The notes below the pieces were generated by a model. It did no database searches and was not told the origin of the DNA. It was given only the letters and a program-made list of their open reading frames with translations. 64,000 bases of DNA from Bacteroides stercorirosoris (GTDB lineage: Bacteria > Bacteroidota > Bacteroidia > Bacteroidales > Bacteroidaceae). The first letter of the stretch is position 1. The number at the start of each line of letters is the position of its first letter. The translations under genes and the position numbers were made by a program. Positions 18,244 to 27,913 of this stretch are shown one piece after another. The stretch spans positions 248,001 through 312,000 of the forward strand of contig NZ_FQZN01000003.1 of NCBI RefSeq assembly GCF_900142015.1, in the 5' to 3' direction.

Positions 18244-19055
18244 CTATTTCCAAATATCCTCGTTTTCCCAACCAGCCGGAAAGCCCATCGCACGGACATC
18301 TATCGAAGGATAGCGGGAAAGCAAATCCTTGAACCTTTCGACAAACGAGTGGTTGGGATTGATTATATCCAATAGATAAACAGTCATGCTCAATATGAAA
18401 TAAACCTGCCGTGTGCCACTCGCCGGAAGCGTGACAAAGGGCTTGCGTGGTGAACGGGGCATTAACGGGTGGATGCTAAGTGTCCGATTCCATAAGCGGC
18501 AATGATGGGCGCAAATGTTACGGATATAAACAATACTGTGCAGCCATGAAGCAAAAACCGTGTCGGGCAGCCCGAAATAAGCCGCAATGCTCCGCTTTGC
18601 CCTTCCGGGAAGCAGATTATTGTATAGAATCGACAATGTTCACTGCGCTGGTACTCTTCATCTATCTTTGACAATATCTTGGCGTGACGTACCGGATTGT
18701 TAAAATGGGAAGCATCGGCAAACCAATATCCATCCCATTGGGAAGAGAGTATATAGGCGGTCTGTGTGCGTACAGCCACTTCGATCTTTTCCAGTTCCGT
18801 AATAATCAGCTTACGAAGCTCGCTATCAAACTTATAGATATTGTAAGCGGCATCGAATGTACTGCCGGGCTTGAACAAATGGTTTTGCTTGTCTGCCAGC
18901 AAAGGATACCAGTAGCCGCTTAAACGGTAATAACTGATATTGCGTAGCAGGTGCAAGGCTTGGGCTTCGTCCGTGAAAACAAGCCCACGCTATTTGAGCA
19001 AAGCAATCTGATCCGGAAAAGATATGAGTTGTTTGAGGTAAGGAATTTTAGTCAT
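18244..19055 (-). pseudogene. Broken Abi family (AbiF/AbiD-like) abortive-infection gene
   Basis: Read on the minus strand from ATG at 19053-19055 (MTKIPYLKQLISFPDQIALL), the frame meets an in-frame TAG at 18990-18992 and then resumes as RGLVFTDEAQALHLLRNISY and YRLSGYWYPLL, a typical Abi family start. After DEEYQRSEH the frame is lost near 18630. It continues in another frame as MSILYNNLLPGRAKRSIAAY and SIVYIRNICAHHCRLWNRTL, the conserved Abi C-terminal RNxxAHH motif. The usual 20-30 residues between the two halves are missing. A nonsense codon plus a frameshifting deletion make a full-length product impossible. Intact Abi proteins defend against phage; this one is most likely dead. It is a sign of past mobile DNA inside the PUL. 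Confidence 0.85.
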
Positions 19056-19438
19056 AGGGGTATAAAAAATAAAAGGCTTACCCTGAGCGCGCTGATCTGA
19101 CGGGAAGCGGGGTAAGGATGTTGCTGCAAAGATAAAACTATTCTCTTGAAATACAAAATACTCGTCCTATTTATTCTGATTTTATAGGGGTTATACGGGT
19201 GGACGGGGGAACTGCCCCGAACACCCGTAACTTAATTGTGCCTCACAGATGTAATACCTTAAAATTCCGCCTGCCGCACCCATCTGTCAGCCCGTCCCTG
19301 CGCAAGCGGAAAAGAACTTCGTTTGCCGACTGGCTACCGAATTTGCGGACACAGCACAGACGGGAGAAACGATAGCGGCAACCGTGAACAGGCTTAGTGT
19401 TAAACAATAGAAACATCATCTGTTTTCTGCTTACAAGA
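19056..19438. other. Intergenic stretch with possible gene remnant
   Basis: The stretch between the broken Abi gene and the terminator-like palindrome has no convincing gene. A short frame on the plus strand ending at about 19410 (RLATEFADTAQTGETIAATV, then NRLSVKQ and a stop) has protein-like composition and could be the tail of a lost gene, but its upstream part is closed by a stop codon after about 55 codons. I do not recognise it. Confidence 0.35.
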
Positions 19439-19495
19439 AGTTAAGAGTTTGTTGACAAGGAGTTGACTTCCTGTCTACAAACTCTTAACTTTTTG
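19439..19495 (-). terminator. Palindromic terminator downstream of the AAA-ATPase gene
   Basis: AGTTAAGAGTTTGT (19439-19452) is perfectly inverted at 19477-19490 and flanked on the plus strand by TTTTTG. It lies about 130 nt past the AAA gene stop and could act in either direction. Confidence 0.6.
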
Positions 19496-19625
19496 TTGAC
19501 AACAAAATAACTTCTTGCAATGATTTGATAATCAGTGTTTAAATTTTGATTAAAGAATCTTGTGTTGTAATTATAATTATTCCTATGAGTTATACCTGCT
19601 GCACGCTCAGCAATATAGTCCTTGA

Positions 19626-21182
19626 CTATTCTATTTTCCATGCCCCAATTGTACGCGTCGCACTGTCGAAGTTCACTCCGACCTTGACTATTCGTCTACC
19701 GTCCGATTGGTAAGGAATAGCGTACTGTTTACTATCTATCTGAGCTAAAGCCTCTTCGGGAGTGCCATCGAATTTAAACTCAAAGACGTAAATGGCATCT
19801 TTCATCTTTACGACAACATCTGCACGACCGATGGCGCTTTTTACTTCGGTATCCACATATTGTCCCATCAGGCGGAACAAAAGGTAAAAAATGGTCTGGT
19901 AGTGCTTTTCGGTCTTATTCTCTAAGTCGTTAGGGATAGAAGCAAAAAAGGAACGGGTGCGCTCCAGGCAACTTTCAAGATCGCCTTTGCGTAAATCGCG
20001 GATAAATGAAACAACATAGAAGGTGTTGTTCTGCCCGGGAAGATGTACATAGGCAGGTAACAGGGATTCTATAAATCCTTTGCGTACTTCTCCGTTGGGG
20101 TATGCAAGCCTATATATTTGGAAGTCCGGATCATAGCCTTTGATGGTGAGATAACCACTTTGATAGAGCACCGGGATAGGACTCGTTATGTGTTCGGTGG
20201 GCGCGTCAAACTGCTCGTCGGTAGCTTCTACGCTTTCCAATTCACGCACATCAAAATCTGATTCCTGTAGCAGGTCTATCAGGAAAGTAGGGGTACCCGT
20301 GGAGAACCAGAAGTTTTTATATTCTTTTGCATCAAAAGCATTGAACAGGCTGAACGGATTATAAATGTCTTCACAATGCTTACTGAAATGATAACCGTCA
20401 TATTGCTGTTTCAGATGCAAGCAAGCTTCCTCGTAAGTTTCACTGTTTGCTTTAGCCATTTGCTCAATATCTGGTTTCAATTGTGTCAACAACTCCTGCT
20501 CGGTGATGCCGCACAGTGCACTGAAGTCGTCACGCATGCTGATGTTTTTCAAGTTATTCAGTTCGCTGAATATACTCATCTGACTGAATTTGCTGATACC
20601 TGTAATGAAAAGGAAGCGCAGATATTGTCCCAGTCCTTTGAGTGGACTGAAAAATTTGCGCATTTCGTTGCGGAGCTGTTTTTGTAGCTGGATATCAGAG
20701 TTGCTGTCCAGCAGGGGCGCGTCATATTCGTCAATTAGCACAGCTATGGGTTTTCCGGTCTGTTTGTAGGCTCTCAATATGATTCCCTGCAAACGTTCTG
20801 CTGAAGTCGTTTCTACTTCATCTTTTCCATAAATCTTTTCCCAGCGGTGTAGGAAAAGATTCAGTTGTCCTGTGAGGTCAGTCAGTTCTGTATATTTGGT
20901 CAAGCTGAAGTCTATATGTAGTACCGGATAAACTGTCCATTCCTTTTCCAACCGTTCCATTGCAAGTCCTTTGAAAAGTTCCTTTTTCCCTTGGAAATAG
21001 GCTTCGAGCGTAGATACAAGTAAACTTTTGCCGAATCGGCGGGGACGACTGAAAAAATAGACTTTATCGGTATTAGCCAATCTGTAGACTAATTCCGTCT
21101 TATCAACATATACGCATTGCCGGTTGCGCAATTCTTCAAAATTCTGTATTCCTATCGGATAACGTCTGTATATTTCTTCCAT
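19626..21182 (-). CDS. AAA-ATPase-like protein with PD-(D/E)XK nuclease-like C-terminus
   Basis: The 518-residue protein has an N-terminal AAA-ATPase_like domain with a variant Walker A (FSRPRRFGKSLL, about 45-56) and Walker B (IAVLIDEYDAPLL, about 145-157). The C-terminal domain has the nuclease-like GRADVVVKMKDAIYVFEFKF pattern, with the aspartate and the ExK pair of the PD-(D/E)XK fold (DUF1703/PDDEXK_9). This family occurs in many nearly identical copies in Bacteroides genomes. Its function is unknown; DNA mobility or defence has been guessed. It is transcribed opposite to the surrounding PUL genes, next to a broken Abi gene, and splits the sigma/lyase half from the SusCD half of the locus. 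A -7 box on the minus strand supports ATG at 21182. Confidence 0.9.
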   Translation of the reverse strand: MEEIYRRYPIGIQNFEELRNRQCVYVDKTELVYRLANTDKVYFFSRPRRFGKSLLVSTLEAYFQGKKELFKGLAMERLEKEWTVYPVLHIDFSLTKYTELTDLTGQLNLFLHRWEKIYGKDEVETTSAERLQGIILRAYKQTGKPIAVLIDEYDAPLLDSNSDIQLQKQLRNEMRKFFSPLKGLGQYLRFLFITGISKFSQMSIFSELNNLKNISMRDDFSALCGITEQELLTQLKPDIEQMAKANSETYEEACLHLKQQYDGYHFSKHCEDIYNPFSLFNAFDAKEYKNFWFSTGTPTFLIDLLQESDFDVRELESVEATDEQFDAPTEHITSPIPVLYQSGYLTIKGYDPDFQIYRLAYPNGEVRKGFIESLLPAYVHLPGQNNTFYVVSFIRDLRKGDLESCLERTRSFFASIPNDLENKTEKHYQTIFYLLFRLMGQYVDTEVKSAIGRADVVVKMKDAIYVFEFKFDGTPEEALAQIDSKQYAIPYQSDGRRIVKVGVNFDSATRTIGAWKIE

Positions 21183-21213
21183 ATCTGCTGAGTTTTAGTA
21201 TTTACAGCTCTGA

Positions 21214-21221
21214 CAAAGATA
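21214..21221 (-). promoter_or_regulatory. -7 box for the AAA-ATPase gene
   Basis: On the minus strand the sequence reads TATCTTTG, an exact TAnnTTTG match 31 nt before the start codon. No clear -33 box is seen. Confidence 0.45.
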
Positions 21222-21530
21222 AGACTTATTCTTTGAATTCACGCATTTCTGATTGCAATATATGATAGGAGAGAGGGAATTGAGCAGAGGAGATGTGGGT
21301 TGATGCATTCTTTATGAACGGCATTGACATTCTGACAAATTGTATTTTTAGTTAGCTGAGAATGCGTTCTTTTAGTCAGTGATCCGTAAATAAGGAAATA
21401 TGCAAAAGAAAATGGATAAGTTGCAGAATGATAGTGTAATATCGAAATGATTACATTTATTCTACAACGAAATATTCTTTAAAAAGTATGCTTATAGGAG
21501 AAAAAGATGACGCAAATAAGTGCATTATTC

Positions 21531-21618
21531 GTAAGTAGCCACCCTTTTACCTATAAGTAGTAGCCATATTGCCTATAAGTAGTAACCTTTTCACCCGTAA
21601 GTAGTAACCCTTTTCTGC
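21531..21618. repeat. 22-bp tandem repeat array B (four units)
   Basis: Units start at 21531, 21553, 21575 and 21597, each 22 bp, with consensus near RTAAGTAGTARCCYTTTTNC. The array lies in the 777-nt noncoding stretch 21183-21959, which otherwise holds the AAA gene promoter, AT-rich sequence with no visible gene, and the SusC promoter region. Confidence 0.85.
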
Positions 21619-21862
21619 ATTAAATAGCTGTAAATATGGAATAATATACAGAAATAGCGCATTATTATTCTTGTATTATTCGTGAAATATTCCAGATTTC
21701 GATTTTGGAGGATAGGGTGTGTTATGTAAAATGTGAATATTGTGTTGTTATGAACTGTAATTTGCTAAAATAGATATTATTTTAATATTTAACATCTTGG
21801 CTTAATGCCCGATGAATAAAGCGTTAATATAGATAGTCCTTCTTTTTTTATTCTTTTTAGGT

Positions 21863-21888
21863 GATTACATATTTTTTAGTTGTTCGTC
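21863..21888 (+). promoter_or_regulatory. ECF-type promoter candidate 4, upstream of SusC
   Basis: GATTACA at 21863-21869, 15 nt with TTTTTT, CGTC at 21885-21888, 71 nt before the SusC start codon. A housekeeping-like TATTTTTG is also present at 21933-21940, only 19 nt before the ATG, so a second promoter cannot be excluded. Confidence 0.7.
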
Positions 21889-21959
21889 CTTTTAATGTAA
21901 AATAAATATTGAGCCCGATTAAGGGAATCTTGTATTTTTGAATTTAAATTAATGAACAG

Positions 21960-24900
21960 ATGAAAAAAGAGGAAATCTTTTCTAGAAAAACACAGAGCAG
22001 ATATCTGAGCGCAGCAAAGATTATTTGTCTCTCTTTTTTGTTTTCGATTCCTGTAGAAGCTTTTGCTGTAACCGCAAAGGACGCGCCTGCGGTAAATGTG
22101 GTTCAGCAGCAGGGAGTAGTGAAAGGAACGGTGATTGATGAACAAGGTGAAACCATTATTGGTGCTAATGTCAAGGTGGTAGGTACTACTGTTGGTGCTA
22201 TTACAGATTTAAACGGTATGTTTAGTGTGAATGCAGTGGTAGGGGCAAAACTTGAGATATCATTTATAGGATATGTGACTCAAGTGGTAACTGTTCCAGC
22301 AAATAAGATTCTAAAGGTAACGTTGAAAGAAGATTCAGAATTGCTGGATGAAGTTGTTATTGTCGGTTATGGTACGCAACGTGTGAAAGACTTGACTGGT
22401 GCTGCGACAAATGTGAAGATGGAAGATATTCCGGATATACCCGGTTCATCTATTATTGATGCACTATCGGGTCAGGTTGTTGGACTTTCGGTTACTCAAA
22501 GTGATGGCCGCCCGGGTTCTACCGGTACGTTTAAGGTACGTCAACCGATGAGCTTCTCTGAAGGTAATTCAGCTAGTTTCAATCAGCCATTGATTGTTAT
22601 TGATGATGTAGTTCAAGTGGATGAAAATGGTGAACCTTCAATGATTGCTTTTAATATGTTAAATCAATCGGAAATTGAAAGTATGACTGTATTAAAAGAT
22701 GCCTCTGCAGCCGTCTATGGTTCACGAGCTTCGGCTGGTGTTATTCTGGTAAAGACAAAAAGAGGAAGTGTGGGTACCCCTAAAATTTCTTACTCTGGTA
22801 AGTTAGATTTTGCTGATGCAGTAAGTCATGCAAAGACTATGAGTGCTTATGAGTTGGGGGTATTTACCAATCGTTTGTATAATCAGGCTGATATAGTGAA
22901 TGGTAATAATAATAATGCATACTATAAGTATTCACCTGCTGAGTTGGAAGCCATGAAAGAATTAAATTATAATTGGCTGGATGAGGCATGGCATTCGTCT
23001 GTTTCTCACCGACATTCTTTGACAGTCAACGGAGGATCAGAAAAGGTTACTTTCTTTGCAGGAATCAATTATCAGAAGCAAGATACGAATTTAGGTGATG
23101 TGCAGGATTATACTAAATGGACTTTTCGTGCTGGTGGTGAAGTGAAAGTCACTTCGGGTTTGAAACTATCTGCTACTATATCTGGCTATAATAGTGATAA
23201 AGTGGGTAATAACATCCAAACGAATGTAGGAGCAGGTCCATGGGGAAATCAGATAGCATCTAGAGATTATGCTATGTTGAACCATATGCCTAAATATATT
23301 CCTTGGGAGACTTCAATTTATGATGAAGTTAGTGGTAAGACAGAATCTTATTATGTATCTCCATGGGGCGGTCCACAAATATTAGATACGAAGCCTGATG
23401 CTTCTGTGAGCGGTACTTCTGTATGGAATTATTTTGCGGAGGAAGCTTCTAAATCAAGAAGTTATCATGAAACTAATGGTTATTCTGCTAACTTTTCACT
23501 GACATATGATGTACCCTTTATCAAAGGTTTGAATTTGAAAGGTACTTATGCTATTTCATATAATAACTCACATTCAAATTTGGTTGGTGATTATTTTACT
23601 TTAGCCCGTGCTGGTAATACTAATCAACCAGAAATGCATTTGTTAGGTGATTATACGGAATGGGGACTTATAAATTATGGAGATCCGAATGGTGATAATC
23701 TTGATAAGAAACCAACTGTAAAGTATGCTAAGACTACAAGTAAAAGTGAACAATATAGTTTTGCGATTTCTTATAATCGTATATTTGGAAAACATGATGT
23801 TTCAGCTACAGCAGTGGTTGAACGTGCAGAAGGTAAAGGAGATGATTTATCGCAGTTGTATAGAGGATTGGGTTTGTCATATGGAGGAACGAGCGCTACA
23901 GCTGGGACTTTAAGTTCGGATGCTCAAGGGACTTATTATAGAAAATACGAAAGTGGATCGCTCTCTTATATAGGTAGAGCTAGTTATAAGTATGATAACA
24001 GGTATTTGGCGCAATTTGTATTTCGTTCCGATGCATCTACTAAATTTGCTCCTGAAAACTACTGGGCGTTTTTTCCGACAGGTTCTATAGGATGGGTAGC
24101 ATCCGAAGAAAAGTTCTTTAATAATAGTTTTTTGGGTAAAATATTTGATTTTTTGAAAGTACGTTATAGCTTAGGTAAGACAGGTAAAGATAATGTAGAA
24201 GCATGGAAATGGTTACAGATATATAATATAAAACCTACGGGTGGTATGGGTTTTGGTTCCTTGGGAGGGCAGTATACCAGTGGAGCTAATATAAATGGTA
24301 CAGCCAATCGCAATATCAAATGGGATACTACTATTAAGCACAATATTGGATTGGATATGAATATGCTGGACAATCGCTTATCTATTACAACTGATTTCTA
24401 CTACGATAAGACTAAAGATTTAATTATGACAATTTCAGATCCTGAAGAGCCTATTTATGTTGGTGCCAAATTGCCTTCTATTAATTATGGTAAGAAAGAT
24501 GCCTGGGGATTTGAACTCTCTGTGAGATGGAGTGATGATATTAAACAATCGTTACTTCCATCCTGGGGGCCTATTAAGTATTCTATAGGAATGGACTATG
24601 GAGTTTCTTGGAATAAAACGGTGTTGGGTTTAGATCCTACATTTGACTATCCCGCCGAGGCAGCTAATAGATCAGACTATACTGGCTATCATGGAATGGG
24701 AGGTGAATATGGATTCAGAACTTGGAAACATACCAGTAGCGGTGATGGAATTCTTCGTAACCAAGCCGATATTGATAACTATTGGGATTATCTGACAAAA
24801 CTTGCCGAGGCAGCGGGTACTTCCCCCAACTTTTTGGGTATTACATCAAAAGAAAAGATGTATCCTGGTATGTTAGTATATGAAGATATTGCTGGAGATA

Positions 24901-25457
24901 TTGATACGGAAAATAAAACGATTGCTGGTCCTAATGGAGTTATTTCTAAAGATCATGGTGAAGATTATGCGAAGTTAGCAGATAATCGCCGTCATAGTAT
25001 CAATACGAAATTGAGATTGCAATGGGGGAATTTCAGCTGGTCGGCTCAGATTTCCACTTCATGGGGTGGATTTCTTGATTTTCGTGGTTCACAGGCTGGT
25101 ACAGGAAAATTTATGTGGAGTCAATTCTCGTATGTGAATGATATGTTTGACCCGACAGATAATCCGAATGGTCGTTATCCGACTATGGCTGCCGGCAATG
25201 CATATGGTGAAACGTCCGATTTTTGGCAAGTTTCTGCATTCCGTATGTATGTGCGTAATATGACATTTGCATATTCTCTTCCAAAGTCTATACTGAAAAA
25301 AGTGAATATTGATGCTCTTTCCATTAACTTGACAGGGAATAACCTGTGGGATTTCCATAATCCGTACCCTGATCATTTTGTGAATATGTATGATGGCGTT
25401 AAGACAGGATATCCGACTTTAAGGACTTGGAGTTTGGGGCTTAATCTTACATTTTAA
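21960..25457 (+). CDS. SusC-like TonB-dependent outer-membrane transporter
   Basis: The 1165-residue protein has an N-terminal signal region ending near AFA, a carboxypeptidase-regulatory-like domain (about 55-130: GVVKGTVIDEQGETIIGANV), a TonB-dependent plug (EVVIVGYGTQ near 137, then LKDASAAVYGSRASAGVILV), and a long beta-barrel closing with LGLNLTF. It imports oligosaccharides through the outer membrane with energy from TonB, working with the SusD protein encoded next. There is no N-terminal STN signalling domain, so it does not look like a sigma-factor transducer. The gene is more AT-rich than the enzyme genes around it. An ECF-type promoter candidate lies upstream and SusD follows after 31 nt. 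Confidence 0.98.
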   Translation: MKKEEIFSRKTQSRYLSAAKIICLSFLFSIPVEAFAVTAKDAPAVNVVQQQGVVKGTVIDEQGETIIGANVKVVGTTVGAITDLNGMFSVNAVVGAKLEISFIGYVTQVVTVPANKILKVTLKEDSELLDEVVIVGYGTQRVKDLTGAATNVKMEDIPDIPGSSIIDALSGQVVGLSVTQSDGRPGSTGTFKVRQPMSFSEGNSASFNQPLIVIDDVVQVDENGEPSMIAFNMLNQSEIESMTVLKDASAAVYGSRASAGVILVKTKRGSVGTPKISYSGKLDFADAVSHAKTMSAYELGVFTNRLYNQADIVNGNNNNAYYKYSPAELEAMKELNYNWLDEAWHSSVSHRHSLTVNGGSEKVTFFAGINYQKQDTNLGDVQDYTKWTFRAGGEVKVTSGLKLSATISGYNSDKVGNNIQTNVGAGPWGNQIASRDYAMLNHMPKYIPWETSIYDEVSGKTESYYVSPWGGPQILDTKPDASVSGTSVWNYFAEEASKSRSYHETNGYSANFSLTYDVPFIKGLNLKGTYAISYNNSHSNLVGDYFTLARAGNTNQPEMHLLGDYTEWGLINYGDPNGDNLDKKPTVKYAKTTSKSEQYSFAISYNRIFGKHDVSATAVVERAEGKGDDLSQLYRGLGLSYGGTSATAGTLSSDAQGTYYRKYESGSLSYIGRASYKYDNRYLAQFVFRSDASTKFAPENYWAFFPTGSIGWVASEEKFFNNSFLGKIFDFLKVRYSLGKTGKDNVEAWKWLQIYNIKPTGGMGFGSLGGQYTSGANINGTANRNIKWDTTIKHNIGLDMNMLDNRLSITTDFYYDKTKDLIMTISDPEEPIYVGAKLPSINYGKKDAWGFELSVRWSDDIKQSLLPSWGPIKYSIGMDYGVSWNKTVLGLDPTFDYPAEAANRSDYTGYHGMGGEYGFRTWKHTSSGDGILRNQADIDNYWDYLTKLAEAAGTSPNFLGITSKEKMYPGMLVYEDIAGDIDTENKTIAGPNGVISKDHGEDYAKLADNRRHSINTKLRLQWGNFSWSAQISTSWGGFLDFRGSQAGTGKFMWSQFSYVNDMFDPTDNPNGRYPTMAAGNAYGETSDFWQVSAFRMYVRNMTFAYSLPKSILKKVNIDALSINLTGNNLWDFHNPYPDHFVNMYDGVKTGYPTLRTWSLGLNLTF

Positions 25458-25488
25458 TGATGTAATTTCTAATATTAAAATTGATGAT

Positions 25489-27762
25489 ATGAAAAATGTA
25501 AAAAATATATTTATAGGTGCAGTAGGCCTACTAATAGGACTCTCTTCATGTAGTGATGAGTTTCTGAAGGATAAAAAGGATTATAACAATATGACTACTA
25601 TTGACGTGTACAGCGATCCGCAGCAGGCTACTGCTGTCTTTGCGACTATTTATAAACAAATATTGTCAAGGTATAATTCTCCTCTTTGCGGTTCTGATCC
25701 TTTAATGAGACAAGATCAATCTACTGGTGGGAAACAAAATATTTTCTCAGAAGAAATGACGGGTTGGAAAAGTTCATATTATACGGGACAGATTGTAAAA
25801 AATGTAAAGGCCGGAAACCACATCGCCAATCCTCCTTATTGGAATGATCCGCGAAATAACGTAAAGAACTTTAATAATTTTGAACGCTTTACTTTGTTTC
25901 CTACGGTATATGTGATTAATGATTATATTAAAGAGATTGATCGTTCACGTTCCTTGATTGCTGATGATGAATTTTGGAATCGTCTGAAAGGTCAGGCTAT
26001 GTTTGCTCGTGCGTGGCTTTATTTTGATGCTGCTCGTGAATGGGGGGGATTCCCGTATTATTGTACAGAGCTTGATATGCCGGAAAATGGTGACCGTTCT
26101 CCACGTTTACCTATGCAAGAATGTATTGACAAAGTATGTGCTGATTTTGAAGCAGCTGCTAAGTTACTTCCAGCAAAGTGGGACGGTGAGAATTACGGAC
26201 GCTTCACTTCAGTTGCAGCATTGGCTATGTCTGCTCGTGCGCGGTTGTTTATGGCAAGCCCTATTTTCAATGCAAATTGGGATGATCCTTCCAGTAAACG
26301 CTGGCAAGCAGCATTGACGGCTAATTTGACAGCTTTAGAGGCTGCAAAACAAGCCGGTTATGGTACGAGTGTAACTGATATTGAATCATGGGATAAAGCT
26401 TTTTATAACTATAATGGAGCATTTAATCCAGAGTCTATTATTACTGTTTTAATGAATGATGATCCGTTGGTTCCTGGAACTTTTAATAAGTGGGAAAGCA
26501 AAATTCGACCAAGTGCTGTTGCCAGCAATGATGGTGCTGGTATACCTGCTCCAGAAGAAATATTGAGAGCCTTTCCAATGAAGGATGGTAAAACAGCTAT
26601 TGCAGAAAATGGTTATGATGATGAAAAATTCTATCGTAATCGTGATCCGCGTTTTTATCGTACTTTCGCTTTCTCTGGTTGCGAATGGCCTGGATTAAAG
26701 AAGCAATTTTGGTTATTTTCCTATAAGTATAGTAATGAGGAAAGTAATATGTATCGCTATACCGATGGTAAAAAAGGTGATAGTGGCGCAAATGGAAAGA
26801 GTCGTGCTATCGTATGGAAGATGGCTGATCCCGCAATTGCAGTAGGTGCAGAAGAAACGAGTGGAACTGATGTGATGGAATATCGATATGGAGAACTGCT
26901 GTTGAATGTGGCTGAATGTTATGCTGCTCAAGGAAAAGCTGGTGAATGTTTGAATTATTTAGGGCAGATTCGTTCTCGCGTGGGTATTTCAAGTGCCAAT
27001 AATTATGGTTTAGGCAATATATCTGATCGGTATCAATTAATAAAAGCTGTATTAAATGAACGTCAAATTGAACTAGCATATGAAGGTAAACGTTCATGGG
27101 ATTTAAAACGTTGGTTGTTATTTGAGGGTGGTGCAGGATTTGACCCAAATATTGGGGGTGGCTATAATAGTGCAAATGGATATTATGATCCAGAGGCGTC
27201 TTGGGGAGCTGGTTGGAAAATTTATGATGGCAAAGATGGAAGGCCGGAATATTCAAAATCTAATAATATTTTAACTAAGTTGGGTATGAAACCATTGTCT
27301 GGAACTAAACATACCAGTAAAATCTGGGGATATGATCTGGATAATGCCCATGCGGTTCCTGAATATATTGGGTCAGAAGTAAACCATCCGTTAGTTGATA
27401 ATGAATTATTTAAAGCTGTACCAGGAATTACAAGAAGTATGAATGATGCAGAGCGTGATATAGCTTTCGATAAATTAGAAGCATTTTATGATGGAGTAGG
27501 TATGAAGACGTATGATCCGATTGAGAAGATGGGACATAAATATGGAATGGAATCCGGCTCAAAAGAAACTGACCAAAACTTCCTGTTTGCCTGGAGAGGT
27601 TGGTATTATATCTATCCTATTCATTACGATATGTATGATCCGGCCAAAGGTAATAATTGGATTGAACAGACTGCCGGTTGGATGATTGAAAATAAGACTC
27701 CTTCCTGTCTCACCGTAGATGAGCAAAACGGTACATATTATTATTGTACTCCGGAGGAATAA
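25489..27762 (+). CDS. SusD-like surface glycan-binding lipoprotein
   Basis: The 757-residue protein has a lipoprotein signal ending in GLSSCSD. RagB/SusD features include FWNRLKGQAMFARAWLYFDA, then VAALAMSARARLFMASPIF and ELLLNVAECYAAQG, and the NERQIELAYEGKRSWDLKRW segment near 522-541. It caps the SusC barrel and captures oligosaccharide. It is longer than the usual 500-650 residues: the C-terminal part after about 545 has long glycine- and tyrosine-rich loops (GGGYNSANGYYDPEASWGAG) that may shape the binding site. The gene follows SusC by 31 nt and ends at a terminator. No separate SusE/F-like surface-binding protein is seen in the window. Confidence 0.97.
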   Translation: MKNVKNIFIGAVGLLIGLSSCSDEFLKDKKDYNNMTTIDVYSDPQQATAVFATIYKQILSRYNSPLCGSDPLMRQDQSTGGKQNIFSEEMTGWKSSYYTGQIVKNVKAGNHIANPPYWNDPRNNVKNFNNFERFTLFPTVYVINDYIKEIDRSRSLIADDEFWNRLKGQAMFARAWLYFDAAREWGGFPYYCTELDMPENGDRSPRLPMQECIDKVCADFEAAAKLLPAKWDGENYGRFTSVAALAMSARARLFMASPIFNANWDDPSSKRWQAALTANLTALEAAKQAGYGTSVTDIESWDKAFYNYNGAFNPESIITVLMNDDPLVPGTFNKWESKIRPSAVASNDGAGIPAPEEILRAFPMKDGKTAIAENGYDDEKFYRNRDPRFYRTFAFSGCEWPGLKKQFWLFSYKYSNEESNMYRYTDGKKGDSGANGKSRAIVWKMADPAIAVGAEETSGTDVMEYRYGELLLNVAECYAAQGKAGECLNYLGQIRSRVGISSANNYGLGNISDRYQLIKAVLNERQIELAYEGKRSWDLKRWLLFEGGAGFDPNIGGGYNSANGYYDPEASWGAGWKIYDGKDGRPEYSKSNNILTKLGMKPLSGTKHTSKIWGYDLDNAHAVPEYIGSEVNHPLVDNELFKAVPGITRSMNDAERDIAFDKLEAFYDGVGMKTYDPIEKMGHKYGMESGSKETDQNFLFAWRGWYYIYPIHYDMYDPAKGNNWIEQTAGWMIENKTPSCLTVDEQNGTYYYCTPEE

Positions 27763-27782
27763 TCCTTTCTGTTTATAATTTG

Positions 27783-27825
27783 AAGATTGAATCTTATATA
27801 AAAGTAAGATTCAATCTTTTTTATT
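27783..27825 (+). terminator. Terminator after SusD
   Basis: AAGATTGAATCTTA (27783-27796) pairs with TAAGATTCAATCTT (27805-27818), followed by TTTTAT. Confidence 0.9.
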
Positions 27826-27843
27826 ATTATTCCTTTTGTTGGC

Positions 27844-27869
27844 GATTACAAATGGTCTTTTCTATCGTC
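27844..27869 (+). promoter_or_regulatory. ECF-type promoter candidate 5, upstream of the first DUF3826 gene
   Basis: GATTACA at 27844-27850, 15 nt, CGTC at 27866-27869. It sits inside the longest possible open frame, which shows that the real start is the downstream ATG at 27914, 44 nt away. TATTATTG follows at 27871. Confidence 0.75.
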
Positions 27870-27913
27870 CTATTATTGAATCAATTTTATGTATAACTAT
27901 AAACTATAAAGAC

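Noticed and set aside
19441..19641. 66-residue minus-strand frame overlapping the end of the AAA-ATPase gene
   Set aside because: It runs through the terminator palindrome and has no recognisable domain.
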